Shown here: positions 34,303-43,117 of the stretch, in pieces | Layout: every line of letters begins with the position of its first letter | Position numbering within the stretch: the stretch's first letter is position 1 | Source: Leptolyngbya sp. DLM2.Bin15 | GTDB taxonomy: Bacteria > Cyanobacteriota > Cyanobacteriia > RECH01 | Assembly (NCBI GenBank): GCA_007694125.1 | Contig: RECH01000188.1 | Coordinates: 1 to 44,037, forward strand | Reading direction: 5' to 3' | Length of the DNA stretch: 44,037 nucleotides | Translations under genes and position numbers: made by a program | Notes under the pieces: model-generated | The model's input: only the letters and a program-made list of their open reading frames with translations | Database searches by the model: none | Told to the model about the DNA's origin: nothing

Positions 34303-34497
34303 TGTGGAAAAACCCCCTTTTTCTGGGGATAAATCTGTGGAAAACCTGGGGAAAAGTATAGACAAATGGTGGAAAACTCTTCTAAGTATAAATACTCTGT
34401 TGATAACTCGCCTGTTTTTCCCCAGGTTTTCCACAGATCGAGAAAGGCGCTACGGTATAGCCTGCTTTGATCCCCAGAGTTTTCCACATTTTCCACA
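34303..34497. promoter_or_regulatory. Main DnaA-box cluster
   Basis: Within 195 bases there are five exact 9-mer boxes and five with one mismatch. Two exact boxes (34480-34488 and 34489-34497) abut without a gap. The convergent arrangement about an AT-rich middle is the typical layout of an unwinding region flanked by initiator sites. Confidence 0.88.
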
Positions 34498-34534
34498 GGC
34501 CCTACTACTACTGATCTTTTAAAGCTTTCTTATA

Positions 34535-34548
34535 GGCCGGATCCGGCC
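34535..34548. repeat. Perfect 14-bp palindrome near the origin
   Basis: GGCCGGATCCGGCC is perfectly self-complementary, 38 bases after the last box of the main cluster. Its GC-rich composition contrasts with the AT-rich surroundings. Confidence 0.8.
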
Positions 34549-35022
34549 ATTAGCGCGCAGGATTTTTCTTTTTCAGCCCGATTGAAGCTTTCGTGGTCAG
34601 GGTGTTACGATAGCGTTCCAAGCTGAAGTTGAAATCCTAGTCCAAACCTCAGGGCACGGTCGCTGAGGGTGTAGTCTGGTGAACGGGACGATCACGAGAC
34701 AGGGGTAGGGTTCATCGATCAGCTTCGCTTCAGGATGGGCAGGTTAGGATTTAGGCTAGAACAGCGGGTATGGTTGTGTGGCAATGGGTGATGGAACAGC
34801 AGCTTTTGAGGGGGTTTGACCAGCCTTGGGTCATTAATCCACAAAAGTTTTCCACAGGTTTACCACAGCCTAGGACATTTAGAGAATCTTAAGTTTCCTT
34901 GATCTACCAATGCTTTCAGGCGTTTGCGCTTGGACGTATTCCACAAATTCCACAGGCTCTTACCACGGTCTTGCAGGGTCTTCAGCAGGGCATGGTCTGG
35001 GTCGCTCAGCAGGTCTTCAGTC

Positions 35023-36171
35023 ATGAAATTCATTTGTACTCAGAGCGAACTGAATACCCATTTGTCCTTGGTCAGTCGAGCGGTACCGTCGCGTCCTAGC
35101 CATCCAGTTCTCGCTAACGTGCTGGTGGCGGTGGATGAAGCAACCCAACGGGTGACCATGACGGGCTTTGACCTCAGTTTGGGGGTGCAAACGGTGTTTC
35201 CGGCTCAGGTGGAGGCTGGAGGACGGCTGACCCTGCCCGCGAAGCTGCTGAGCGATATCGTGTCGCGGCTGCCGGCGGGAGATGTGACGGTGAGCAACGA
35301 GGACAACGAAGCGATCGCCATTTTGACCTGTGCTGCCGGCAGCTACAAGGTGCGCGGTATGGACGCTAGCGAGTATCCAGAACTGCCCACTCTAGAGACC
35401 TCTGATGTGGCGCATTTGCCCGTCGATGCCCTGATTGATGGGTTGCGGGGTTCCCTGTTTGCCACCAGCGCGGATGAGAGCAAGCAGGTGCTCACAGGGG
35501 TGCATCTGGCGGTCGAGAGCGATAGCTTAGAGTTTGCCGCCACCGATGGTCACCGCTTGGCCGTGGTGCAAACCCCCATGGATCGGGAGGGTGGCTCGGT
35601 GACCGAGACTGGTGATGCCCGGCTGGACGTGACGGTGCCCGGTAAGGCGCTGCGGGAGCTAGAGCGGATGTTGCAAATGCCCCAGGCTGGGGAAGCGATC
35701 GCCGTTCGGTTTGACCATAGCCAGCTCGTCATCCAGTGGGATAATCAGCAGCTCACCAGCCGTCTGCTGGAGGGGCAGTATCCCAACTATCGGCAACTGA
35801 TTCCCCAGCAGTTTGCGGTGCAGATGACGGTGGATCGGCGGTCGTTTGCCTCTGCCCTGGAGCGGATTGCGGTCTTGGCCGACCAGCGCAACAGCATCGT
35901 CAAGCTGGAGCTGGATGCTCTGAATCAAGAACTCGTGCTGTCGGTGGATGCCCAGGATGTGGGGAGTGCGCGGGAAGCGATCGCTGCTCAGATTTCTGGC
36001 GATGACCTAGAGGCAGCGTTTAACGTCAAATATTTGCTGGAAGGGCTAAAGGCGTTGCCAGCCAACGACGTGCAGATGCAGTTCAACACCTCCACCAGTC
36101 CTGCCATCCTCACGCCCCTGGGAGGGGTGAAAATGACCTACTTGGTGATGCCGGTGCAAATCCGCAACTAG
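35023..36171 (+). CDS. dnaN: DNA polymerase III beta subunit (sliding clamp)
   Basis: The 382-residue clamp holds the replicative polymerase on DNA. The first residues MKFICTQSELNTHLSLVSRAVPSRPSHPVLANVLV and the tail (PLGGVKMTYLVMPVQIR, ending in the clamp's hallmark MPVR-like motif MPVQIRN) frame three repeated clamp domains of about 125 residues. LPAKLLSDIVSRLP and ATDGHRLAVVQTPM are conserved blocks. I start at MKFIC, because 33 upstream in-frame codons cover DnaA-box sequence and have no similarity. It is placed directly after the probable origin, so DnaA bound there may also regulate it. Confidence 0.96.
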   Translation: MKFICTQSELNTHLSLVSRAVPSRPSHPVLANVLVAVDEATQRVTMTGFDLSLGVQTVFPAQVEAGGRLTLPAKLLSDIVSRLPAGDVTVSNEDNEAIAILTCAAGSYKVRGMDASEYPELPTLETSDVAHLPVDALIDGLRGSLFATSADESKQVLTGVHLAVESDSLEFAATDGHRLAVVQTPMDREGGSVTETGDARLDVTVPGKALRELERMLQMPQAGEAIAVRFDHSQLVIQWDNQQLTSRLLEGQYPNYRQLIPQQFAVQMTVDRRSFASALERIAVLADQRNSIVKLELDALNQELVLSVDAQDVGSAREAIAAQISGDDLEAAFNVKYLLEGLKALPANDVQMQFNTSTSPAILTPLGGVKMTYLVMPVQIRN

Positions 36172-36347
36172 ACCTCATCGGCAATGCGTGTCTCAACATT
36201 GAAATTGATGCAGGAACAATCAGTTTCGATGGTTTCGTATCAAGAATTGATTGCTTTTTCTATTTCCGATTAAGTCTACTAACCTCTTCACCTTAATGGG
36301 TGGCTAGGCTACAGGTATTGAACATTGCTGGATGCGATCGCGCCCCT

Positions 36348-38627
36348 ATGGTAGATATTCCCTCTCAACTGGCTGCAGAACTTTCCATTCGTCGGGCTCA
36401 GGTGGATCAGGCTCTGGCGCTTTTGGCCGAAGGGGCAACGGTTCCTTTCATTGCCCGCTATCGCAAAGAGCGCACGGGGGAGCTGAACGAAACCCAGCTT
36501 CGAGACTTGTTTGACCGCTTTGCCTACCTGACGGAACTGCAGGAACGCAAGCAGGTGATTGTGGAGAGTATTGCCAAGCAGGGCAAGCTGACGGATGACC
36601 TGCGGGATACCATTCTGGCCTGCCAGCAGAAGACGGATTTGGAAGATCTCTATCTGCCCTATCGTCCTAAGCGCCGCACTCGGGCTACCATCGCTCGGGA
36701 GAAGGGACTAGAACCGCTGGCAGACTGGCTGCGATCGCAGAACGTACCGACGGCTGCCCCTAGTGACCCACGGCAAGAGGCAGCTCGCTATGTGTCTGCA
36801 GACCTGGGTGTGGCAACGGTGGATGATGCCCTCAAGGGCGCTGCGGATATTTTGGCGGAGGCGATCGCTGACCAGGCTCATCTACGTCAGTCCCTACGCG
36901 ATCGCTTGTTGACCACGGGCACCTTTGTCTCCTCCATCAAGGCAGAGCATCCAGAAGGCACGACGAAGTTTGAAATGTATCGCAGCTATCGTCAGCCGGT
37001 GGCGACCATTGCCCCTCACAACCTGCTGGCCCTGTGTCGGGGGCAGACGGAGGGGATTCTCAGTTTTGATATTGAGTTTGACGAGGATGCGGTGGGCAAC
37101 TGGCTGGATCAGCAAGAGCTGCGCAGTCGTCAACCCGCCATTCGCGCTATCTACCAAGCGCTGCTGCGGGATGCCTTCCACCGCTTGCTGAAACCCTCGT
37201 TGATCAACGAAGTGATTGCCTTGAAAAAGGCCGAGGCAGACGTCGCCTCGATTAAAACCTTTGAGTCGAATTTACGGGAACTGCTCCTGGCCAGTCCTGC
37301 CGGGATGAAGCCTACTTTGGCGATCGATCCTGGGTTTCGCACCGGCTGCAAGGTGGTGGTGCTGGATGCCACGGGGCAGTTTTTGTCCTACAACGCCATT
37401 TTTCCCCACCAGTCGGAACGGCAGCGATCGCAGGCCGCGGAAACGGTGTTGCGCCTGATTCACCAGTACGCCATTGAGCTGATTGCCATTGGTAACGGCA
37501 CGGCTGGACGGGAAACCGATCGCTTCATCGCTGAGGTGATCGCTACCCTGCCCCAGCCGCCGGTGAAGGTGATGGTGAACGAGTCGGGGGCGTCGATCTA
37601 TTCCGCTAGTCCGGTGGCGATCGCCGAATTTCCAGAGCTGGACATTACGGTACGGGGGGCGATTAGCATTGGCCGGCGCTTGCAGGATCCCCTAGCCGAG
37701 CTGGTGAAACTTGATCCCAAGTCCATTGGCGTGGGGCAATATCAGCATGATGTGGATCAAAAGCTGCTGCGGAAGAAGCTGGATGAAACCGTGGAAAGCT
37801 GCGTGAACTACGTGGGCGTTGACCTAAATACGGCTTCCAAGGAACTGCTGATGGCGGTGTCTGGCATTACGCCCACCATTGCCAACAACATCGTTGCCTA
37901 CCGCAACCAGAATGGCGTCTTTCGCGATCGCCGCTCGCTGCTCAAGGTGGCGAAACTGGGGCCGAAGACCTTCGAGCAAGCTGCTGGATTTTTGCGCATT
38001 CGTTCGGGAGACAATCCCCTCGATAACACAGCGGTGCATCCGGAGAGCTATACCGTCGTCAAGGCGATCGCCAAGGATTTGGGACTCGATCTCCACCAAG
38101 CCCCCGAGATTGCCCGCCATCTCAAATCCACTGACCTGAAGCGCTATGTGACGGATAGCGTCGGTGAACCTACCCTGCGGGATATTGTTCAGGAATTGGA
38201 AAAACCCGGTCGTGATCCCCGCTCAGAATTCTGCTACGCCAGCTTTCGAGATGATGTCACCGAACTGTCTGATCTGGCAGCGGGCATGGAGCTGGAGGGC
38301 GTGGTCACCAATGTGGCCAACTTTGGCGCATTTGTCGATATTGGCGTGCATCAAGACGGATTGGTGCATATTTCCCAACTCGCCGATCGCTTTGTATCGG
38401 ATCCCAATCAAGTCGTGAAAGTCGGACAGGTGGTGACGGTGCGGGTGCTGGAGGTGAACGCCGCCCTGAAGCGCATTAGTCTATCCATGCGATCGCCTGA
38501 GACCCGCTCCGATCGCCCGAAGCCTGGGCCAGCTAAGGCATCGCCATCCGCCAAGACTTCCCCATCCCCCGCCCCTAAGCTGGAAGACTTGCAGGCTAAG
38601 TTCAACCGTCGTCCCTCGCGGTCGTAA
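36348..38627 (+). CDS. tex: Tex-family S1 RNA-binding transcription accessory protein
   Basis: The 759-residue protein follows the Tex plan: N-terminal helical domain (SQLAAELSIRRAQVDQALAL, FIARYRKERTGELNE), YqgF-like RNase H fold (LAIDPGFRTGCKVVVLDATG about residue 322), helix-hairpin-helix pair (AVSGITPTIANNIVAYRNQNG, LGPKTFEQAAGFLRI) and a C-terminal S1 domain (LEGVVTNVANFGAFVDIGVHQ, about residues 647-716). It binds nucleic acids and is linked to transcription and stress. The last 40 residues are Pro/Ser-rich. I start at MVDIPS, not at a GTG 16 codons upstream. Confidence 0.94.
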   Translation: MVDIPSQLAAELSIRRAQVDQALALLAEGATVPFIARYRKERTGELNETQLRDLFDRFAYLTELQERKQVIVESIAKQGKLTDDLRDTILACQQKTDLEDLYLPYRPKRRTRATIAREKGLEPLADWLRSQNVPTAAPSDPRQEAARYVSADLGVATVDDALKGAADILAEAIADQAHLRQSLRDRLLTTGTFVSSIKAEHPEGTTKFEMYRSYRQPVATIAPHNLLALCRGQTEGILSFDIEFDEDAVGNWLDQQELRSRQPAIRAIYQALLRDAFHRLLKPSLINEVIALKKAEADVASIKTFESNLRELLLASPAGMKPTLAIDPGFRTGCKVVVLDATGQFLSYNAIFPHQSERQRSQAAETVLRLIHQYAIELIAIGNGTAGRETDRFIAEVIATLPQPPVKVMVNESGASIYSASPVAIAEFPELDITVRGAISIGRRLQDPLAELVKLDPKSIGVGQYQHDVDQKLLRKKLDETVESCVNYVGVDLNTASKELLMAVSGITPTIANNIVAYRNQNGVFRDRRSLLKVAKLGPKTFEQAAGFLRIRSGDNPLDNTAVHPESYTVVKAIAKDLGLDLHQAPEIARHLKSTDLKRYVTDSVGEPTLRDIVQELEKPGRDPRSEFCYASFRDDVTELSDLAAGMELEGVVTNVANFGAFVDIGVHQDGLVHISQLADRFVSDPNQVVKVGQVVTVRVLEVNAALKRISLSMRSPETRSDRPKPGPAKASPSAKTSPSPAPKLEDLQAKFNRRPSRS

Positions 38628-38740
38628 TTCCTGGGGAGTTGGCGCAAGATGTCCCATCGGTGACAAGCTTACGCGATCGCCTTGAAGAGCCTAGACAGGA
38701 CTTGCTAGGCTAATGCTCAGCACTCATTAGGCAAAGGTCT

Positions 38741-39154
38741 ATGAATCCATTTCAGCGCCTAAAGCAGTTGCCTTGGCTGCCGCTGCTGCAAGTGTCAGCC
38801 ATTACTATCCTCTGTGTCGTGATTTTGGAAACCGCCCTGTTCACCGGGTTGGAGCAGGTGCCAGAGCTTTGGAACGGGTTTATCCGCTTGATGAACTCGG
38901 TTCTTGCGGTGGTGATTCTGGGGGCGATCGCCTATGGCGTCGGAGCCTTGGGGCTGCTGCTGCTGGAGCGGCTGCAGTCTACGGTGCGTCCCAACGCTAG
39001 CGTTTTGTGGGCGCTGATTGCCTGTCTGCTGGTGATGGTGTGGCTGAAAACCCTTTTGCCTTTAAATGGCCTAATCGGTCTGGATTCCTTGTCCTTGGTC
39101 GGAGTCACCCTGGGTGTGTTTACCACCGGACGGCGCTACTGGCGGCGCTACTAG
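38741..39154 (+). CDS. Small membrane protein of unknown function
   Basis: A 137-residue protein with four hydrophobic segments (about 15-36, 48-74, 86-104, 112-129) and short basic ends (MNPFQRLKQ, TTGRRYWRRY). The positive ends suggest both termini are cytoplasmic. No family is recognised. It follows tex on the same strand with a 113-base gap and converges with cofH across 8 bases. Confidence 0.62.
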   Translation: MNPFQRLKQLPWLPLLQVSAITILCVVILETALFTGLEQVPELWNGFIRLMNSVLAVVILGAIAYGVGALGLLLLERLQSTVRPNASVLWALIACLLVMVWLKTLLPLNGLIGLDSLSLVGVTLGVFTTGRRYWRRY

Positions 39155-39162
39155 ACTCGCTA

Positions 39163-40362
39163 CTAGATGGGAAGGGCAATCGGGCTAGAGCGGTGCACCG
39201 GTTGGTATAGGGTATCCCGCTCCTGGGGTGGCCGTCCCATCGAGCGGATGGCCTGCTGCAGATCCTCCACCTCCATGCAGGTACCGCCCTGGGCTCCGGC
39301 CATGGTGGTGATATGCTCTTCCATTAACGTCCCGCCGATGTCGTTGCAGCCCCAGCGCAGGGCTTCGGCGGCTCTTGCTAGCCCCAGCTTCACCCAGCTC
39401 GGTTGGTGATTGGGAATCCAGTTGCCTAAAAAGATGCGGGCCACGGCCATCAACACCAGCGCATCGGAGCAACTGGGCTGATCGCGCCCCACCCGTCGCC
39501 GCAAGGATGCCGGAGCGTCTTGCCCCACAAAGGGCAGCACAATAAATTCAGTGATGCCGCGCTGCCCCCGCTGCTGAGCCCGTTGCTGTAGCGATCGCAA
39601 CTGCTCTAGATGGCGGATCTGCTGGCGAGGCGTTTCGATATGGCCGGACAGGATGGTGCTGGTGGTGGGCATCCCCAAATGGTGAGCCGTTTCTACCACG
39701 TCGATCCAGGTTTGGGTGTTGATTTTTTCTGGACAGAGTACCTTGCGCACGTCGTCATCGAGCACCTCTGCCGCCGTTCCAGGCATGGAGCCCACCCCCG
39801 CGGCTTGCAGCGCTTCAATCACCGCTGCGTAGGAGCAGCCATCTTCCCGCGCAATAAACTCAACTTCTTGGGGGGAGAAGGCATGGAGGTGCAGCTGAGG
39901 AAAGGCGGATTTGATGGTGTTGACGAGGTTGAGATAGTAGGGCAAGGATGCTCCATCCTGCTTGGCTTCAAGGTTGAGCCCCCCTTGCATACAAATTTCT
40001 GTCGCGCCGCGCTGAACGGCATCGGCGGTTTTTTCGAGAATCACCGTGTCATTCAGCCAGTAGGCACCGGGTTGATTCGCATCGCGGCGAAAGGCGCAGA
40101 AGCTGCAGTGCTGTTCACAAATGTTGGTGAAGTTAATATTACGGTTGACCACATAGGTGACCGTATCCCCCGCCTGCCGCTGTCGTAGTTGATCAGCCGT
40201 TTCCTGGATGGCTCGGGCCGCTTGGATGGATGGGGGGAGGGGCGATCGCTCCCCGATTGCCTCGGTGGGATGGGCAGCTTCCAGTAACGCAACGCCCTCA
40301 GATTCAGTGAGGTCGTATCCGGCAAGCGCACGGTCAAGAATGGGCTGGATGTCAAGGGGCAT
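39163..40362 (-). CDS. cofH: FO synthase subunit 2, radical SAM
   Basis: A 399-residue radical SAM enzyme with the cluster motif C82-x3-C86-x2-C89 ([12 protein letters not shown]). [50 protein letters not shown] and [18 protein letters not shown] are typical of CofH. CofH joins a tyrosine-derived fragment to 5-amino-6-ribitylaminouracil; with CofG it yields FO, the deazaflavin antenna (8-HDF) of cyanobacterial photolyases. cofG is not adjacent. The start lies inside a region with no alternative. Confidence 0.92.
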   Translation of the reverse strand: MPLDIQPILDRALAGYDLTESEGVALLEAAHPTEAIGERSPLPPSIQAARAIQETADQLRQRQAGDTVTYVVNRNINFTNICEQHCSFCAFRRDANQPGAYWLNDTVILEKTADAVQRGATEICMQGGLNLEAKQDGASLPYYLNLVNTIKSAFPQLHLHAFSPQEVEFIAREDGCSYAAVIEALQAAGVGSMPGTAAEVLDDDVRKVLCPEKINTQTWIDVVETAHHLGMPTTSTILSGHIETPRQQIRHLEQLRSLQQRAQQRGQRGITEFIVLPFVGQDAPASLRRRVGRDQPSCSDALVLMAVARIFLGNWIPNHQPSWVKLGLARAAEALRWGCNDIGGTLMEEHITTMAGAQGGTCMEVEDLQQAIRSMGRPPQERDTLYQPVHRSSPIALPI

Positions 40363-40886
40363 GGCGACGTTAACACAGGCAGTATCGGGACTGCATCCAC
40401 CATAACAGCTTTATCACCCGTCGATGGAGTTACACCCATGGATGGTCGTAAAGATGGATGTAGCGCCGTCCCCGGCAACTGGTGTGCTCTGCGGATGGAG
40501 TTGCTAAAATCTGGAAAGATTGTTAGAACCAAGGGCATCCTGATGCTGCTTTGGCTTCTAAGGGTGAGGGGTTAGGTTAGAGTGTTAGGATCGGCAATAC
40601 TTGAAACGAGTTGGGCACTGTGCTCCGCCGCGATGGTACATCAAAAGACGGTTGTCTCTGTTCCGCGTTCCTGGATGTTCAGCCATGATGCTTGCGATGC
40701 TGGGAGCGATCGCTAAGATAGAATTCCAGTCACTCGGATGTGACTCGACGGTAGCCCGCACCAGACTACGCAGAACGCTAAACATCATGGTTAGGATTTT
40801 CCCCGGAGGCTCTTCAGGAGTTGCGGTGGGAGAATAGTCAACACGTCACGCCCCCAATCCTTGGACTGAGATGCTAGGAGGTCACC
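40363..40886. other. Divergent spacer between cofH and rps1
   Basis: A 524-base region without convincing genes. A 78-codon plus-strand frame beginning at 40601 has an odd composition and no family likeness. It contains a HIP1 site near 40708. A promoter for the S1 gene is expected, but no clear boxes were found. The SD before rps1 is listed in that gene. Confidence 0.45.
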
Positions 40887-41771
40887 TTGTCTTTTTCATC
40901 AGACGACTTCGCTAAAGCCCTTGAGCAACACGACTATACCTTCCAGCGAGGGCAGACGGTACGCGGCAAGGTTGCAGTACACGATACAGACGGTGTCTAT
41001 GTAGACGTCGGCGGCAAGGCCACGGCCTTCTTGCCTGCAGATGAGGTGTGGCTTGGATCCTACAAAAGCTTAGATGAAATTCTGCCCATTGGAGAAGAGC
41101 GCGAATTTTTGATCATTCGCGAACAAAATGCTGATGGACAGGTCACCCTGAGCGTGCGGCAGCTGCAAATCCAGCATCGTTGGGATGAACTGCAAGAGTT
41201 TCTAGACGAAGGGCGCACCACCCAAGTGCGGGTGTCTGGGGTCAATAAGGGTGGGCTGAACGTGGATGTGGATGGTCTAAGAGGGTTTGTACCCCGCTCC
41301 CATCTGGTGGATAAAGGTAATCTGGAAGGCCTAGTCGGCCGCTTTTTGACGGTGACGGTGCTGGAGGTGGATCGCGATCGCCGCCGTTTGGTCTTGTCCG
41401 AACGCGTGGCAGCTCGGGCCGCTAGCCTCGGTCGCCTGGCCCTTGGGCAATTGGTGGAAGGGCGCGTGGTGGGCATTAAACCCTTTGGTGTATTTGTGGA
41501 ATTTGAAGGCACCACCGGCCTGCTGCACATTAACCAAGTCAGCAAAAATTTCGTAGAATCCCTCACCACCCTCTTCATGGTGGGGCAAGATGTGAAAGCG
41601 GTGATCCTCGATCTAGATACCGTCAAAAAGCGCATTGCTCTGTCCACCAAGGTGTTAGAAAACTACCCTGGTGAAATGCTAGAAAAGCCAGCAGAGGTGA
41701 TGCGCGAAGCTGACGATCGCATGGAAAAAGTACGTCAGGCTTTGCTGCAAGAGGGATTGTTAGTGGATTAG
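40887..41771 (+). CDS. rps1: Ribosomal protein S1-like, three S1 domains
   Basis: The 294-residue protein has three S1 domains (about 20-90, 105-172 and 186-256), seen as GQTVRGKVAVHDTDGVYVDVGG, GRTTQVRVSGVNKGGLNVDVDG and GQLVEGRVVGIKPFGVFVEFEG. It is shorter than six-domain enterobacterial S1 and of the size of the cyanobacterial Rps1B/Nbp1 form. It helps mRNA bind the 30S subunit. The start is TTG, chosen because a full AGGAGGT SD stands four bases upstream and no ATG lies in frame nearby. It ends in a 4-base stop overlap with the convergent gene. Confidence 0.88.
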   Translation: MSFSSDDFAKALEQHDYTFQRGQTVRGKVAVHDTDGVYVDVGGKATAFLPADEVWLGSYKSLDEILPIGEEREFLIIREQNADGQVTLSVRQLQIQHRWDELQEFLDEGRTTQVRVSGVNKGGLNVDVDGLRGFVPRSHLVDKGNLEGLVGRFLTVTVLEVDRDRRRLVLSERVAARAASLGRLALGQLVEGRVVGIKPFGVFVEFEGTTGLLHINQVSKNFVESLTTLFMVGQDVKAVILDLDTVKKRIALSTKVLENYPGEMLEKPAEVMREADDRMEKVRQALLQEGLLVD

Positions 41772-43006
41772 GCCCCGTCAATAGCGATCATGGCGTCAAC
41801 TGCTGCCTCAAGGGCGATCGCGACATGGGTCCAATGGGTGCCTCCCTGGCAAAACACCACATAGGGTTCCCGCAGCGGCCCATCGGCAGAAAATTCGGAC
41901 GTGCTACCATCTATAAACGTGCCTCCCGCCATGACAAGGTCGCTCTCATAGCCCGGCATTCCTGCGGGGACTGGGGTTACGTAGGAGTCAATGGGTGAAT
42001 GGGCCTGAATAGCCCGACAAAAAGCAATGACCTTCTCTGGCGATCCAAGCTGAATGGCCTGAATGACATCCCGTCGCGGAGCCAGCGGTAATGGGTTCAC
42101 CGGATACCCCAATCGGTGAAACACATATGAGACAAGATGATTGCCTTTCATCGCCTCTCCCACCATTTGGGGAGCGAGAAACAGTCCTTGTAAGATTAGG
42201 CGGTTTTGATTAAACGTTGCACCGCCTTCGAGGCCAATGCCCGGAGCCGTGAGCCGACAAGCAGCGGCTTCTACCAGCTCCGTTTTTCCAGCAACATAAC
42301 CGCCTGCGGGAACGATCGTGCCACCAGGGTTCTTGATCAACGAGCCGGCCATCAGGTCAGCGCCCACCGCTGTGGGTTCTTGATTCTCTACGAACTCGCC
42401 GTAGCAGTTATCCACAAAGCAAATGGTATTGGGGTTCTGGCGTTTGACGAGATGAACAATCGTTTCAATATCGGCGATCGCCAAGCTAGGACGCCAACTA
42501 TAGCCACAGGATCGCTGAATCAGCACTAGTCTGGTTTCAGGCTTGATGGCGGTAGACAAGGTATCCCAATCAACCCTACCATCCTGGGTTAACGCCAGCT
42601 CGCGGTAGCGCACCCCAAACTCTTGGAGTGACCCCTGCCCTTGCCCGCGTAGCCCAATCACCTCTTCCAAGGTGTCATAGGGTGCACCGGCCACCGAGAC
42701 CATTTCATCGCCTGGACGCAGTACGCCATATAGGGCAGAAGCGATCGCATGGGTACCAGAAACAAACTGAACCCTTACGGCTGCCGCCTCCGCCTGCATG
42801 ACCTCTGCAAAAACCCGATCAATGACTTGCCGCCCCAAATCATCGTGACCATAGCCCGTCACGCCAGCAAAGTGCTGTACCCCAACCCGGTGATGACGAA
42901 AGGCCGTCAAGACTCGTCGTAGTTTTTCCTTGACCTGAGTGTCAATTCCGGCAAAGATCTGGGATAGTGCCTGTTGTGCTTCATGCAGCTTCGCAAAGCT
43001 GTCCAT
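41768..43006 (-). CDS. Methionine gamma-lyase-family PLP enzyme (aluminium resistance type)
   Basis: The 412-residue protein is of the PF06838 group, a PLP fold-type I family. VSGTHAIASALYGVLRPGDEMV, CFVDNCYGEFVENQEPTAVGADL and GSLIKNPGGTIVPAGGYVAG, with its lysine, match the family. Members were called aluminium-resistance proteins or methionine-gamma-lyase-like, but substrates are mostly unproven. The MDSFAK start has GAGGTG a few bases before it and so is favoured over an ATG seven codons upstream. It is divergent from desC. Confidence 0.86.
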   Translation of the reverse strand: MDSFAKLHEAQQALSQIFAGIDTQVKEKLRRVLTAFRHHRVGVQHFAGVTGYGHDDLGRQVIDRVFAEVMQAEAAAVRVQFVSGTHAIASALYGVLRPGDEMVSVAGAPYDTLEEVIGLRGQGQGSLQEFGVRYRELALTQDGRVDWDTLSTAIKPETRLVLIQRSCGYSWRPSLAIADIETIVHLVKRQNPNTICFVDNCYGEFVENQEPTAVGADLMAGSLIKNPGGTIVPAGGYVAGKTELVEAAACRLTAPGIGLEGGATFNQNRLILQGLFLAPQMVGEAMKGNHLVSYVFHRLGYPVNPLPLAPRRDVIQAIQLGSPEKVIAFCRAIQAHSPIDSYVTPVPAGMPGYESDLVMAGGTFIDGSTSEFSADGPLREPYVVFCQGGTHWTHVAIALEAAVDAMIAIDGA

Positions 43007-43117
43007 AGACACCTCATTCGTTCGCATTCAATCTCATTTCTGTTTCAATAGTTAAGGTGCGCGGGTGTCGCGCACGCCGGGCCGTATCATTTTAAGCTGT
43101 GTATCGAAAAAAACTGC

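Larger units (their letters stand above)
34075..35022. other. oriC: Probable replication origin spacer (oriC)
   Basis: A 948-base gene-free region directly upstream of dnaN. Exact DnaA boxes of the TTTTCCACA form are at 34303, 34336 (both reverse), 34427, 34480, 34489 and 34848 (forward). One-mismatch boxes lie at 34324, 34347, 34368, 34398, 34416, 34835, 34859, and variant ones at 34937 and 34946. Reverse boxes lie left and forward boxes right of an AT-rich core at about 34373-34410. A 14-bp palindrome and a GC hairpin (34180-34205) flank the cluster. In Synechococcus elongatus the origin is beside dnaN, which supports the call. Confidence 0.85.

Noticed and set aside
40601-40837. 78-codon frame upstream of rps1
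   Set aside because: Composition and lack of conserved blocks suggest chance; the spacer is more likely regulatory.
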